A stretch of 64,000 nt of DNA from Atherix ibis (taxonomy: Eukaryota; Arthropoda; Insecta; Diptera; Athericidae), in assembly GCA_958298945.1 (NCBI GenBank), contig OY282606.1, forward strand, positions 94,619,696-94,683,695. The letters are read 5' to 3'. Shown here one piece after another: positions 22,701 to 34,419 of this stretch. Numbering within the stretch: position 1 is the first letter of the stretch; the number at the start of each line of letters is the position of its first letter. Under the pieces are notes generated by a model. That model was given only the letters and a program-made list of their open reading frames with translations, was not told the origin of the DNA and did no database searches. The position numbers and the translations under genes are program-made.

Positions 22701-23160
22701 AAAATCTGCATCTCTTAACCGGCACTTTATGGTACTCACCCTATGGAATTAATTGCGTTCTATAGAAAGCTCGCGTAATTTCTGGAGGCTTTGAACTTCC
22801 AATCCTTCTACTCAGACGTGCAATAAAATTTTCTACCGTGAAAAATTCCTAATTTTTTTATTATTCATAATAGAACCTAATTCAGCTCGTCTGTCAATGT
22901 ATGTGAACTTTTAGATATGTTCATTTCAAGTTGTCGAGAAATTTGACATAGAGAGCATATGTGCTAAACCTACTTTCTTTGTACTTTGGAATTTATTGAA
23001 AAATCGTTTTTTTATTTTAACAACAAGTAAAAAAAAAAACAGATTAAAAATATATTTACAAAAAGCATATACAAAAATAGCACATAAGCTGGATGCTTAT
23101 CCTCCAACAATATATAATAAAGCCCCAAAAATTTTATAGTTGCAATTTTTGAAAATATTA
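22701..23160. other. AT-rich spacer
   Basis: No recognisable gene or repeat between the Tc1 and mariner fragments. Confidence 0.45.
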
Positions 23161-23164
23161 TCGA

Positions 23165-23640
23165 AAAATAAGGTTTTTTTTAATGTTTTAAAAACTTTTG
23201 GGATCTCTCAGCTCGGTAGCCTTTTGGCATCTTTCAGCGAGCTTCATAACACCTCGTTTGAAGCAGGACCTATCTTTATCGACGAAAAACTGAACAAGGT
23301 GCTGATTTGCAGCCTTGTCTGAATTTCGCGGCATACCATGCAGCCTTGTCCGAAATTGAGGAGTTTTGAAGAGAACATTGCAGACACTTAGGAACTCTTT
23401 TTCTCATACAAGGTCCAATATTTTTTTACGACTCCTCAAACTCTTTAATAGCCGACAGTGCATTTCTGAATTGATTATTTGGTTTCTTGGTAGAAGCTTA
23501 CAAAAAACTACATCTTTAAAATCCGACCACACTAAGAGTATAATGTTTCTCTAATGAATGTGTCTGCTTTCAATGTCGTTGGAAGCGGATCATCACGGCA
23601 AAACCGTGTATGCACCACATTTTAGTAAAAGATCTACCTT
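23165..23640 (-). pseudogene. Decayed mellifera-type mariner, C-terminal half
   Basis: Minus-strand fragments in order are SVWSDFKDVVF and KLLPRNQIINSEMHCRLL (about 23460-23550), then, after stops and a deletion, HLVQFFVDKDRSCFKRGVMK (about 23230-23290). They correspond to the regions SVWWDFKG, SEVYCHQL and KFYERGIM in the mellifera-type mariner at 9459-10596. The block with the second and third catalytic aspartates is missing. Confidence 0.65.
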
Positions 23641-23699
23641 TATAGAATAATGCGGAGTATGTCACATGATTTGCAAATAAGATTTAACGTAAGCTGTTC

Positions 23700-26600
23700 T
23701 TCCATTGTAAAAAAAAAATTTACAATTATTATTTTAAATTTAAAAAAAATTAATCTTTGAGAATTTTTTAAAATATTTTTTTTTTCGCCTAATTCTGGTT
23801 TCTATTTATTTTTCCTCACAAGCAAAAGATATAAATATCTTATTTTTTCAACTTATTAAATTTCCAACTAATTTATGAAAATTTTATTCAATTAATTAAT
23901 AATAATAAATATTTGTTGTTGTTAAAATCTTCTTAAAAATATCTTAGATACAACATTTTACCGATTATATAAAGAATATTCTTATTCAATTTGAACGATT
24001 ATTTATAGAAATTCCATTAACACTAAAACTATAAATACTGAAATTATAAAATAGAAAAAATTGTTTACAAAAATCTTGTCTGACAATGACACAAATAATC
24101 AAAAAAATCTTCTTTTATGTTATCAATTAAATTATTTTCAGTTGAGTGGAATTAAAAACAATCTAAATTAAAAATAACTTCTTATTTTTTATGTTTTTTT
24201 TTTCGTTGAAATTCGTAGTTATAAATTTTAATATATACGTGTATGATTTCTTTGTTGGCATAATAAATGTATTTTTGCCATTTGGCTTAGAGTATTATTT
24301 TAAATATTTTCCTATTATTTTTTGTTTTAGATTTATCATAGATGACTGTACCAGCAGAAACATTCTCAAAATAACTTTTCTTTTGTAGAAGACTTCTCTG
24401 AAACTAATATCACATACCAAACATTATAAAGCGCTTCGTCTTCTTAGCAATTTAGATAAAAAAATATATATAATTTACTACTTCCATAAATAAAAATAAA
24501 TTATTTTTGTTGCTAAATTATAAATTCTATAAATTTTTCAATATAAAAACTATTTTTAGATAATTCCCTTTAGCATAGAACATTTTTAGATAAGTTCTAG
24601 AAATGTTCTATGCTATTTAAATAATATTATAGTAGTTTTTCATATGACAGAAAGATAAATCACAAAGCTATAATAATAACAATAATAATCATGAAAATAA
24701 TTTTCTTTAAACAAGATCATGTCTTTAACATTTTTATTTTTAATAAAAAAAAATAATTGTCTTTAGTGCGGATAAAATACAATATATCAAACTAATATTT
24801 TCGATTTAAGCTAATTTTGACAATTATATTCGCCCAATTTTTTAAAACAACATATTTAAAAATTTCAATTTTTTTTATAAAATAAAAGAAACAAAAATCT
24901 AAAATATACGAGTTTGCTAGACATTTTACGTGAATTTATTTTTAAGGTTTTTCTTAAGGTCAGACATTATTTAATATTCTCAAAAAATATTTTGTTTTTT
25001 CTTTTTTAAATACGATAAATGTTTTTTTTTTTTTACTTGAACGATTATTTTATTAATAAATTATTCTAAAACCAAGCTAAAGCTTCAAAAAAAAAAAAAA
25101 ATATTCAACCGAAAATTTTATAATCTAAATATTTATATTTACTAGTTGTAATCATTTAAAAACTTAATAAATACAATAAATGAAAAAATATCTAAATGGA
25201 AATTTTAATCGATAATTTAAAATTGTTATAATATAAGATAATATCAATTGTAATGAAAATATTTACCAATTAATTGACTAAACTTAACGTTTTGAGTATA
25301 GAAAATATTTCTAAATTCCCAATAGAAACATTGAAAAAAAAAATTATAAATTCTATTTATGCCTGCTAATTTTCATAAATATCTTCACTCTTGAATATTC
25401 CAGGGGAATAATATAAATAAGGAAAAATATATTCTTTTTTTTTTTTAAACAAAATTTATGCTGAAGGTTAGATGAACGCGAAATATTGAATTTGATTTTT
25501 AATATTCTTGGAACGTTCGAAGACGAAATAAATTTAAGCGAACGATTACGTGCCGTTTGTACTATAAAATATGGTAAATCAATATTTAAATATTGGAATG
25601 GAATTCATAGTCCTATTACGTCCTTTATTATACTTGAGAATAATATAATTGCATTAGGAGAGGAGAACTCGAGGAAATAGGATGATTAATTTTAAAATTC
25701 TTAATTGACTCTGATTTGTTTAAGAAAATATTACACAATACTAAAATGAAAACAAAACTTGAAGGTAACAAAATTAGGTAAATGCTCATAAAAACCAGGT
25801 CAATGAGGCTATATTTTCCTATGTGGCAGGAATAATTGATATCGAAATCGGATTGTCGATTAGCCATTAAAAATCAAGGTAATAATATTTATGTTGAAAA
25901 TATATTATCTGAATTGTCCAGCGCTTGTTTTTGTTTTTTTTTTAATTTTCTTTAACTATTTGGCTGTTGCGTATTTATTCAAAATTCAAAATGACACTAA
26001 TAATAATAATAAAAATATTAATAAATTTCAAGTACAGGTAAATATTGGATAGTAAAAAATTTTTTGGTTTTTTAATCAAATGAAAAACGTGCAAATTGAG
26101 TACAATTGGTTCAATTTGTATGAACAGCAAATTTAGTTAAAATAACAGAATTAGTGGCTATTAATTCTTTATATGCGTTCCATTTTAAATGATAAATATT
26201 TTGGAGATATTTTAATTAAAAATTTACAAACATTTGTTGAGAAGCACTGGTGGGTTAACTGTTGGAACTTGAATTTGTTTCGCCGAGTAAGCGTGAGAGT
26301 GGCTAGCTACTCGTACCAAAAGAAAATTGCATGCACGCCAAATATTCGAGAGCAGGAGGTGCCGTAAAGACTAGTTTGGTGGCAGGAGTGACTGATGAGA
26401 AGAGAGTGTCGGGAGTAAGTCGTTCAGTCGTTAGTGAACATTTTTATTTTGTGAGACTAGAGACGGTGTTCTTTTGGGCAAAGAGACCAACAACATTTTG
26501 CACTAAATGTGGTACACGTATAATCAGCAGAGCTATAAGCAACATCACATATTGGAAGGGAAAAAAAAGAATTTAAATAAATTCAATATAAAATTGAACT

Positions 26601-26755
26601 TGGAAAAAAACCAAATAATTGAGAAAATTATAAGAAAAATATTGCATTTTTGAAAAGGAATAAATCCAACTAAAAGTATGTTGCAAATACAATAAAAATT
26701 ACAAAAAAAAAATCATAATTTCAAAAGTGTGGTTATACTTGTATATTAAAAATTC
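23700..26755. other. Long AT-rich gene-free region
   Basis: Three kilobases dominated by A/T runs. Frames near 24191, 25486 and 25628 have no domain and fit chance. The part from 26230 to 26560 is clearly less AT-rich and could be a solo LTR or other repeat starting TGTTGAGAAG, but I found no matching end or target duplication. A hairpin at 24571-24615 is listed separately. Confidence 0.45.
24571..24615. repeat. Perfect 15-bp inverted repeat
   Basis: TAGCATAGAACATTT (24571-24585) and its exact reverse complement (24601-24615) flank a 15-base loop. It is isolated in AT-rich DNA with no gene beside it. Confidence 0.6.
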
Positions 26756-26759
26756 TACC

Positions 26760-27190
26760 CAACACCACCAATAAACCATTCTATTCAACATCCATACCAA
26801 AATTCTTGGCGCAGAAGCTCCTCAGAATCCGGATTCTTACTCATAACTTCCTTTTTTGGCAACACCAATCATCCCTTATGCCAATTCTGTGGCATCCATT
26901 TTACTATCATTCAAATTGTAACATACATGACATAACCAAGAATTACTTCGCGAGCAAGATTTCTCCCATTGTGGAGCTCCTGGGCCCAACAACTCCATTC
27001 CCTAGTCCCCTATTTAAACTTCTACAACATACTAATCTGCTCCATAAAATACGAGTATAAAAAAAATTCTCAATATTCTACACTACTAACCACAGACCAG
27101 TCTCTTTCAGATAAGCAACCACACGTACTATGAAGTCACCAAATGGCCTCACGGTCATGGTGCTATGAAGTGGCCCCTGGTAAGGGATCT
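26760..27190 (+). pseudogene. LINE ORF2 C-terminus and 3' UTR
   Basis: In two plus-strand frames the region reads HPLCQFCGIHFTI (C-x-x-C start of the C-terminal zinc knuckle of many non-LTR elements) and then KLLQHTNLLHKIRV followed by a stop at 27058-27060. This end (short hydrophobic helix, L-x-H-K-I, stop) is typical of I/Jockey-group ORF2 proteins. A UTR-like segment follows to about 27190, then A-rich DNA. One frameshift lies between the knuckle and the end. Confidence 0.5.
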
Positions 27191-27746
27191 TACAAGCAAC
27201 CACAACAACAAATTCAACTCATGACAATTATTATCAACGTAATATTAATTCTAGAAATACTGATTTAAATGTAATAATAAATACAGAAAACAATAGAATT
27301 TAATTTTTAGATACAAAATCAAGACATAAAAAAAAACAAAAATTATCGTATAAAAATAATAATTAATATGCCAAATGGCAAATGAAAACTATAAGAACAA
27401 CTAAATTAATTAGTACGGGACCGCAAATAAACGACAAAGAGAAAGAAAACTTTCCTTTTCCTTAAGTGATGCATGCCAGAGGTCCAATTTTGAACCACTT
27501 TTTCGAAGATCTCGGCTGGTATCTCTATAATAACACGTATAATGTCGTCTTCCTCCAAGGCTGCAAGTGATGCTGGTTTATTTCCATAGACGAGTGACTT
27601 CACATAGCCTAGAGGATCTGGGCGGCCAAGTCACCGGTCCAAAACGTGAGATAAATTGTTCACCGAGCTCATCTCTCAAATATGTCCATTGTTTCACGTG
27701 CTGTGTGGCATGTTTCTTGTTGAAACCACATGCCAACCAAATGACC

Positions 27747-27805
27747 CTGGACGCAACGTTACCGTCAACTCTAGCGGGCGCCATTGACGGTAACGTTGCG
27801 TCCAG
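27747..27805. repeat. Perfect 22-bp inverted repeat within transposase remnant
   Basis: CTGGACGCAACGTTACCGTC plus AA (27747-27768) and its exact reverse complement (27784-27805) are separated by 15 bases (27769-27783). The right arm, read on the minus strand, encodes the DDAGRNVTVNG region of the transposase. The left arm is an inverted extra copy of those codons. Confidence 0.95.
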
Positions 27806-27816
27806 CGTCATCTTTA

Positions 27817-29107
27817 CGAGGGTCATTCAACAAGTAATTAGCCTCACCGCCCGATGGAACTACTGTCACAAAAGAAATTTACCATCGTGCTGTACATTCT
27901 ATTAGTAGCCTACTGTCAAAGCTTCAGTCGATTCCCTTTATTAGTTTTGTTCTGAGAGCCTTTGAAAGCGAGCGTGTCGGTCGGTTGCACAAAAATGGAA
28001 AAAGATCAATATCGTTCGGTGATTAGATTCTTGTTTTTGGAAGGGAAACGCGCAGCGAAATCAAAGATCGCTTGGATGCTGTGTATGGTGACTCTTCTCC
28101 TTCGATGGCGACCATCAAGAATTGGTTCAACGAGTTTGTTCGTGGCCGCACGTCGGTTTTTGATGAGCCACGCCCAGGTGCCCCAAAAACGGCTGCTACG
28201 GAGGAAAACGTTAAAAAAGTTCACCATCTCGTGTTGGCAGACCGTCGATTTAAGGTTCACGAGATAGCTGAGACTGTGGACATCGCAGTAGGAACGATGC
28301 ATCATATTCTACACGAAGAACTGGGCATGAGAAAGCTGTCGGCGCGATGGGTGCCGCGTTTGCTCACACCGGAAAACAAGCGCAACCGTGAGACCACATC
28401 GGCGACGTGTTTGGCGCTGTTTCAGCGTAATCCAGCGGAGTTCTTGCGTCGTTTCGTGACCGTCGACGAAACATGGATTCACTAGTACACACCAGAGACC
28501 AAGGAACAGTCGAAACAGTGGACTTCACCCGGCGAACGTGCTCCGAAGAAGGCGAAGACTGTTCGATCGGCCGGAAAGGTGATGGCCACCGTTTTCTGTG
28601 ATTCACAAGGTGTGATCCACATCGATTACCTCGAGAGGGGTAAAACAATCACGGGGCGCTACTATGCTGACTTATTGGGCCGATTTGACGTCGAATTGAA
28701 GAAAAAGCGGCCCCGCTTTGCGAAGAAAAAAGTGCTGTTCCACTACGACAACCCGCCGGCTCACACCTCCGCCGTCGCCATGGCCAAATTGGTCTAATTG
28801 CGCTACGAATTGCTGCCCCATCCACCGTACTCTCCAGATTTGGCCTCCTGTGACTACTTTTTGTTTCCAAACCTGAAAAAATTACTCGCCGGGAATAGAT
28901 TTGGGTCGAATGAGGAGGTCATCGTCGCCACGGAGGCCTATTTTGCTTCCCTCGAGAAAATGTATTTTTTGGACGGGTTAATAAAGTTAGAGCATCACTG
29001 GGCCAAGTCTATTGAGCTTGAAGGAGATTATGTGGAAAAATAAATTGCCACCTTTCCAAAATTTTCGTTTTTCTTTTGTAGGCTAAGTACTTGTTGAATG
29101 ACCCTCG
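27817..29107 (+). mobile_element. mariner family A, copy 2 (defective)
   Basis: TA flanks (27815-27816 and 29108-29109). Ends read CGAGGGTCATTCAACAAGTA and, reverse-complemented, CGAGGGTCATTCAACAAGTA. Length is 1.29 kb. It is inserted in the minus-strand WPPRS-type transposase: ignoring the element and one TA, the minus strand reads GIIFKDDAGR without a break. Confidence 0.93.
27995..29043 (+). pseudogene. mariner family A transposase, three lesions
   Basis: Starts MEKDQYRSVIRFLFLEGK. One A is missing from the run at about 28045-28048 compared with copy 3, shifting the frame. The frame resumes with NWFNEFVRGR, IAVGTMHHILHEEL, RWVPRLLTPENKRNR and TVDETWIH. A stop at 28483-28485 replaces the tryptophan codon of W-Y-T-P. 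The next open part holds FHYDNPPAHT, and a stop at 28795-28797 replaces a glutamate. The last part has YSPDLASCDYFLF and ends LEGDYVEK. All three aspartates are present. This is close to full length with only three inactivating changes. Confidence 0.92.
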
Positions 29108-29418
29108 TAAAGATGATTCCAACGTCCCATAAACCGCACAAAACAATGCATATTTCTGGATGCAATAGCAGTTATTGTTTTTGCCTGTAGTTGTTCATCA
29201 GACCAAATGCGACAATTTTGCTTACACCAATTCAACCAGAAATAAGCTTCGTCGCTGAGCGCAAATTTATTTAAAAAAAAACGCATTTTCCTTAAGTTAC
29301 GTTACCGAAAATTTGACGCTTTGGCAGGTCGTTTGGGTTCAATGCTTGCATGAGCTGTATTTTATACGCTTTTAGACCAAGGTTCTTGTGTAAAATCTTC
29401 CCTATGGCTGTGACCAGC

Positions 29419-29661
29419 GACGCAAGGACAAATCGCGATCTTCACCAATTGCTGCGAAATTTTGTCACTGTGGCTTGAATTGCTTGCTCGGTAGATCGAT
29501 TATAACGACCATAAAATGGTCGAGGTTTGTGAAACACAAACATTTCGCAGCAATTATACACTATTGGACATCAAACCACCAACACGTGTGCGTAGCGTGT
29601 GTACATAGGAAAATATTTCTGCCATAGCGTCTAGACCGGTGACGCAAGGACAAATCGCGAT
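29419..29661. repeat. Rearranged N-terminal debris with 21-bp direct repeats
   Basis: GACGCAAGGACAAATCGCGAT occurs exactly at 29419-29439 and 29641-29661. On the plus strand 29545-29640 reads TLLDIKPPTRVRSVCT then ENISAIA, an N-terminal part of the WPPRS family, while the neighbouring fragment is on the minus strand. The N-terminal region of that transposase has therefore been partly duplicated and inverted. Confidence 0.6.
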
Positions 29662-29669
29662 AAAATGGC

Positions 29670-30680
29670 AATATTAACTGAGCACTTTTTATCTGTCAAA
29701 TATAAAAACATGAAAAACCAAGCAGCAAAACAATCATACTACGTGCAAGTTAGAAAATCAAATAAATATTTAGAAGGAAAAAAAATTATTAAGAAAACAA
29801 AGAATAATAAATATTCTTATTTAATTAAACATACAAATTAATAAATAACTATGAATAAATGTGGTAAATTCATTGAAAAGTAAATAAATAAAAAGAAAAA
29901 GAAAATAAAAAATTTCCCACGACTTTAAAAAATAAATTTTAACAAAGTATTTTTTCTAGTAAAAATTCAACACTAACAATAAGAAGAAAATCATTCAAAA
30001 ACAATTAAACAACAATCGAAAAGTAATTAAACAAAAATTTCAAGATATTGTAGTAAAAATATGTTTATGATCAACTACAATATAAGAAAATAATAATAAT
30101 AATAAAAAAATATGAATAATTAATTTAACAAACTTTGAAATGAAAATCTTATCTATAAATAAATAAGAATTCGAATTATTTTTCAAATAAGTTGAATATA
30201 AATAATGGGAAGAAAGCCTATTCAAATATTGTATTTTATTAAATGAAATCAATTTTTAATTATCTCCATGATGGACCAAAATTAAGTTTATGAAACCAAA
30301 ATTAATTTGAGTGAGTCATAAAAAAAATATTACATAAAAATACGTTTTTCTGTAATTAATATAGTATAATTTATTTTATTTTTAAAAATGGGAAAAGATC
30401 CAGAAGTTAATAAGATTAACAAAAGAAAACTGGTTTTTTTTTCTCAAATAAATTTAATTACATAACTTATATTATTTTTAATTAAAACAAAATAGAAAAA
30501 AAATTAACAATTTAAATCGTATCCATAAGAAAACTTTTTTTAAAAAACAAATATTTAAAAAAAAATACAAAATATAACGAAATGAATTTTGAACAATTTT
30601 TTTGTTGTTGAATCTTGAACAATTTTTTTTGTAAGATAATTGTAATTACGATTTAAACACATGTACATAAAGAAATAGAA
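29670..30680. other. AT-rich gene-free DNA
   Basis: A-rich sequence with no ORF or repeat structure I can name. Confidence 0.6.
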
Positions 30681-30737
30681 ACCACCGTTTTTTTTTTGCA
30701 AAATTTGAGGCTTTATTTTGGATTTATTCTTCTAAGT

Positions 30738-31530
30738 ATTGTCCATCGCTAGCCACAACTTTTTCCCATCTTTCTGGCAGCATACGGATTCCATATCGAA
30801 AAAACTTCTCGTCGTTTAAGGTAATCTACAAATGTAAGATCGACAGTGCTGAACGGCAAGGCTACGCGATCGATGGAAGAGGTAGTAGCAGGTTGGACAA
30901 TACGTCCTATTTAAGTGTTTTTCAGGAAGGTTTTAACCACCTTAGCAGCATGTGGCCGAGCGTTGTCGTGCTGCAAAATCACTAAGTCATGTCTTTGCTC
31001 GTATTGTGGCCGTTTTTCCTTCAACACTCGGCTCAAACGCATTAGTTGTGTTCGGTAGCAAGCTCCTGCGATGGTTTGATCCGGTTACAATAGATCATAA
31101 TATACCACGTCGAGCTGGTCCCTCCATATACATAGCTTAAGCTTCGAGTCATGGATGTTTGGCTTGGCTGTCGATGTTGATGCACGGCCGAGGCGCGCCC
31201 CACGATTTTCTTCGCTTTGGATTATCGTGATGGATTGACTATTCATCGCCAGTCACAATACAATGCAGAAAAGCCGTCTCTCGGCTTCAACTCGTATAGC
31301 ATCCAATTTACTTGCTTTTGGATCATTCCCAAGGCTTTCAAACGATGAGAAATGGCTTGTTGAGTCACGCCCAATGAATTTGCAAGTTGCGTTTGACATG
31401 GATCTTCATCCAGCAATGCCTCCAATTCTGCGTTTTTAAACTTTTTTACCGGTCCGGGGGACGCTACTTGTATTCCACGTCAATTTCACTACTTTTGTAG
31501 CGTTAGAGCCATTTGCGATATTTCCTCTCA
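30738..31530 (-). pseudogene. mauritiana-like (Mos1-like) mariner transposase, broken
   Basis: Minus-strand fragments in order. A linker region reads GPVKKFKNAELEALLDEDPC. Next come VTQQAISHRLKALGMIQKQV and NWMLYELKPRD, the last being the WVP(H/Y)EL linker with VP changed to ML. After a deletion that removes most of the first catalytic block come YYDLL and KEKRPQYEQRHDLVILQHDN then ARPHAAKVVKTF (second Asp). The third Asp block is lost. The C-terminus reads FFRYGIRMLPERWEKVVASD then GQYLEE and a stop near 30738. LLDED...QTQ and QQAIS followed by RL are shared, from memory, with Mos1. No TIR pair was found. Confidence 0.8.
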
Positions 31531-31545
31531 CTAATACAAGCCTAA

Positions 31546-32235
31546 CCATAAGTTTCTGCAATCATTCGACGCGCCTCAACCATAAAAGAAGACAAAAAGC
31601 AAAAGTTCCCGCAAATGACGCCTATTTTGCTCAAATCAAGCACAAAAAAATGCTACAGACCATAAGTTTATACAATCATTCAACGCGCCTCAACCGTAAT
31701 TGAAGACAAAAAGTAAGACTTTCCGCAAATGACGCTTATTTGGCTCAAATCATGCACAAAAAAATATATAACCCCGATAACAAGTCACAAATGTAATGAT
31801 GAGGAGTTGTTGACAGATGCCTAAGCTTACGATTTGACATTTCTGATCCGATATTTTGGACCAGCATCTACTGGTGGCACCATCTATTGGAAAACGGCGG
31901 TTTCCCATTTGTATTATGAATTCTAAGTAGGCTTTTTTTACTTTCACCCGCTTCCTGAGTCTTTACAGAACGTCTCGTCACCCATGAGTTGAGCCTACCA
32001 CGGTAAGTCGTCAATTACAATAGGGGCACTTCCAACAGCAAAATAGGCCAACGAAGTGCCGAGGATGGTTTTTCCGTGCCTTGTTTTTTTTTTTATTAAA
32101 AACCCTATTAAAATTAGAAAAATAAAAAATAAAAAGAAGTAGTATTTTTTATGCCTTCTTTTTCCAATTTACTTTTGGTCGCTCTCATTTTTTGCTTCAA
32201 CTTATTTTTACCAATTTACTTTTGGCCGTTCCTAT
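31546..32235 (+). repeat. Unclassified interspersed repeat, copy 1
   Basis: Aligns by eye over about 500 bases with 35515-36023 in the same orientation. Shared strings include CCATAAGTTTCT, GTTGTTGACAGATGC, AAAACGGCGGT, CCTGAGTCTTTACAG and GGGGCACTTCCAACA. Here the first part is tandemly doubled (units start at 31546 and 31660, 114 bases apart) and the last part has a short extra copy. I see no TIRs, ORF or poly(A) tail. It could be a Helitron/Helentron-type non-autonomous element, a SINE or a MITE. Confidence 0.8.
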
Positions 32236-32539
32236 TTCGTAGCCTACATCATTTTTATCTGGGGACATTCACACGTTAAATTAAATTTTAAATTAAAATT
32301 AATTTTTAATTTATAAATTAAATTAATTTTTATATTGGAAATAAATTTAGTTTTTTTTTCTCCTCACAATAAATTTTAATCCTGCTCTAATTATTGTTGC
32401 TATAAATAAGGTTTCCTGTAGAGTTTATGGTCACAAAAAGCATTCCTTTTCAACTTCCCTTTCACACCACTGCACATTAGTCCCTTCTAGACGTGGTGTA
32501 GTACAAGTTTAACGCTCATCCGATAGCTAAAGGACTCCA

Positions 32540-33075
32540 AAGTTAATTTGTGTTTTCGTAGAGCAACGATGTACCACCAAATTTTATGTAAAGCTTGGTG
32601 AGTCTACGAGTTTGACTTAGGAAATATTGCAATGAGCCTTTGATTAGAAACACAAGTTTTTTGTGGCATAAGTCCTTTTTGAAGGAGCGAGAAGCCAGAG
32701 GAAGACTAACATCACTTTGGGAGCTGAAGGCCTTCGTTGAAAATTCATAAAAATGTGGAATGATTGATATCAGATTCTTAATATTAAAGCTGTTGGGAGA
32801 GTCCTCGAAGGCTTAGAAACAGGGTTCTTCGTGTCCAATGAAACATTGGATATATTTAGATGCTCCAGCATTATAAAGAGCTCTTTCTTTCTGTGTGACT
32901 TCTTTTTATTCCACAAGATAAAAAAAACACTTTAAAAGACGTTTTATTGATAGGGTCGATAATATCCAAAGGATTGTAAACGAGGAGATTAAGGCAATTC
33001 CAATTGAAGCCTTCCAGGACTGTTACGAAGATAGCTACCAAAGAATGTATATGTATAGCTACCAAAGAAAACAAC
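32540..33075 (+). pseudogene. Decayed mariner-like transposase, internally deleted
   Basis: Plus-strand reading gives VEQRCTTKFYVKLGEST (N-terminal helix-turn-helix), then NEPLIRNTSFLWHKSFLKER (linker approach). After a large gap it gives CDFFLFHKIKKTLKRR, where the D would be the third catalytic residue, and IVNEEIKAIPIEAFQDCYED at the C-terminus. The catalytic core with the first two aspartates is gone. Members of this family also lie at 47.4-49.4, 53.0 and 62.7 kb. Confidence 0.75.
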
Positions 33076-33079
33076 CATA

Positions 33080-34060
33080 AAATAATAAAAAATTCACATC
33101 TCTTATTATAGTTTTCATTCTCACTTAAAGGTGGAAAAATATTGCACGTTTCCTCTGCTGTCGAATGCTGATAATAGTTTGATTCGTCACCAAATTTAAA
33201 AGAATGCCTGAAATTTTTCTACGTTTCAGATGAAAGTATTTATTACTCTAAACGTACACGTATAACATAGTTCTCATCATCGTAAAATGCTTTTATTAGG
33301 TGTAAAAATATATATAGAATTTTCAGTATTAAAAAATCAGATTTGTTTTTAAGAATTTCTCATCCCCGAATTTGTTTTCAGCTACCAAAAATAGTCCATA
33401 ATTTTTCTTTATGTTTATTTTGATATTATTTTTGATAATAAAAGTTTATTTTTAAATATTTACGCACTCAATTATTTAGATTACTATTTATAATAACATC
33501 TTCATTAAAATGCAAAAGACTCATGACTTTAATATTGTTTACAAAACAAGAATACGACTCAACGTTCTTGTAGAGCTACAATAGTTTAATAACAGAAAAG
33601 CTTATATTGTCCGAACATCCATAGTAATTACTTATAATAATAATGCTAAGTAATTGCAATTGCAATAGATAGTCCAGAAGATAATTGCAGGAAATCCAAG
33701 AGTTCAAAAATATTTGGATTTATGCCAGAAATAAACGACGAGTAGAAGAGACAAAATAGTTGTGATGATTTAAGCATTCCAATTCGGATTGTTGAAAATA
33801 TGACACTTATTTGTGTCACAGATGATTTTTATATTTTCGCCATGAATTTTGTTCGTTTCTTTTTTAAGAAGTGAATTTTTTATGCTATTATTTATTTGAA
33901 GAAAAAATTTATTACTTAGAATATTTTTCAAAACGTTGCAGTTTATGTTCGCCGGCTGTCTAGACAAATCAAAACGATTGCATATTGTCATAATCAAATT
34001 AAAAATATTTTTTGAAAATAATTGCTATGGTAAATTCCCTCCTTTTTTTATTTCAAATCA
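33080..34060. other. AT-rich gene-free DNA
   Basis: Nothing recognised. A minus-strand frame at 33770-33997 has no domain. Confidence 0.55.
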
Positions 34061-34063
34061 AAA

Positions 34064-34117
34064 TCCTTTATAGTTTTTCTTCGGTTTTTTTTTCCCGAAA
34101 AAAAAAACTATAAAGGA
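34064..34117. repeat. Long hairpin with 15-bp arms and T/A runs
   Basis: TCCTTTATAGTTTTT (34064-34078) pairs exactly with AAAAACTATAAAGGA (34103-34117). The loop contains a T run and an A run that extend the pairing. It resembles the joined ends of a small inverted-repeat element. Confidence 0.6.
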
Positions 34118-34419
34118 ATTGATACCAGTTAATAACATATTGCCTTAAGTGAAGCCACAGGTAAGGAAATTGTAAAAGTTCCTGTTGAGAAAACGTTGTT
34201 TAAATTTCATCTCTTTTGTGATTGATTTTGTTTAAAATTTGTTTTAAGATATCAAAAATTACGGAACTTTCGATTAAAATTTACCCATTTATAATGTCAA
34301 AGAATTCAAGGACGAGGAAAATGTCAAAAATAAAGCACGTCCGCCCTAGGACCATGAATTTTTTTTTAAATAACGACAGCATCCTATTGTAACGGAAATA
34401 ATATCCAATTTTATAATAA

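Larger units (their letters stand above)
27406..29480 (-). pseudogene. WPPRS-type DDE transposase, interrupted by mariner
   Basis: A minus-strand IS630/Tc1-type transposase of the insect WPPRS family. From the N-terminal side: KILHKNLGLKAYKIQLMQAL (about 29380-29320), FALSDEAYFWL with the first catalytic Asp and KQNCRIWSDEQ (29260-29190). The mariner insertion (27817-29107) comes next. On the far side: GIIFKDDAGRNVTVNGAR, WFQQETCHTAR (second Asp lost: the D-G-A of the motif is missing), QFISRFGPVTWPPRSS, KSLVYGNKPASLAALE and KVVQNWTSGMHHLRK near the C-terminus. Stops and a 22-bp inverted duplication (27747-27805) also disrupt it. Confidence 0.8.

Noticed and set aside
26238..26560. Possible LTR starting TGTTGAGAAG
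   Set aside because: No second LTR, no target duplication and no adjacent gag-pol sequence. Kept only as mixed-composition DNA.
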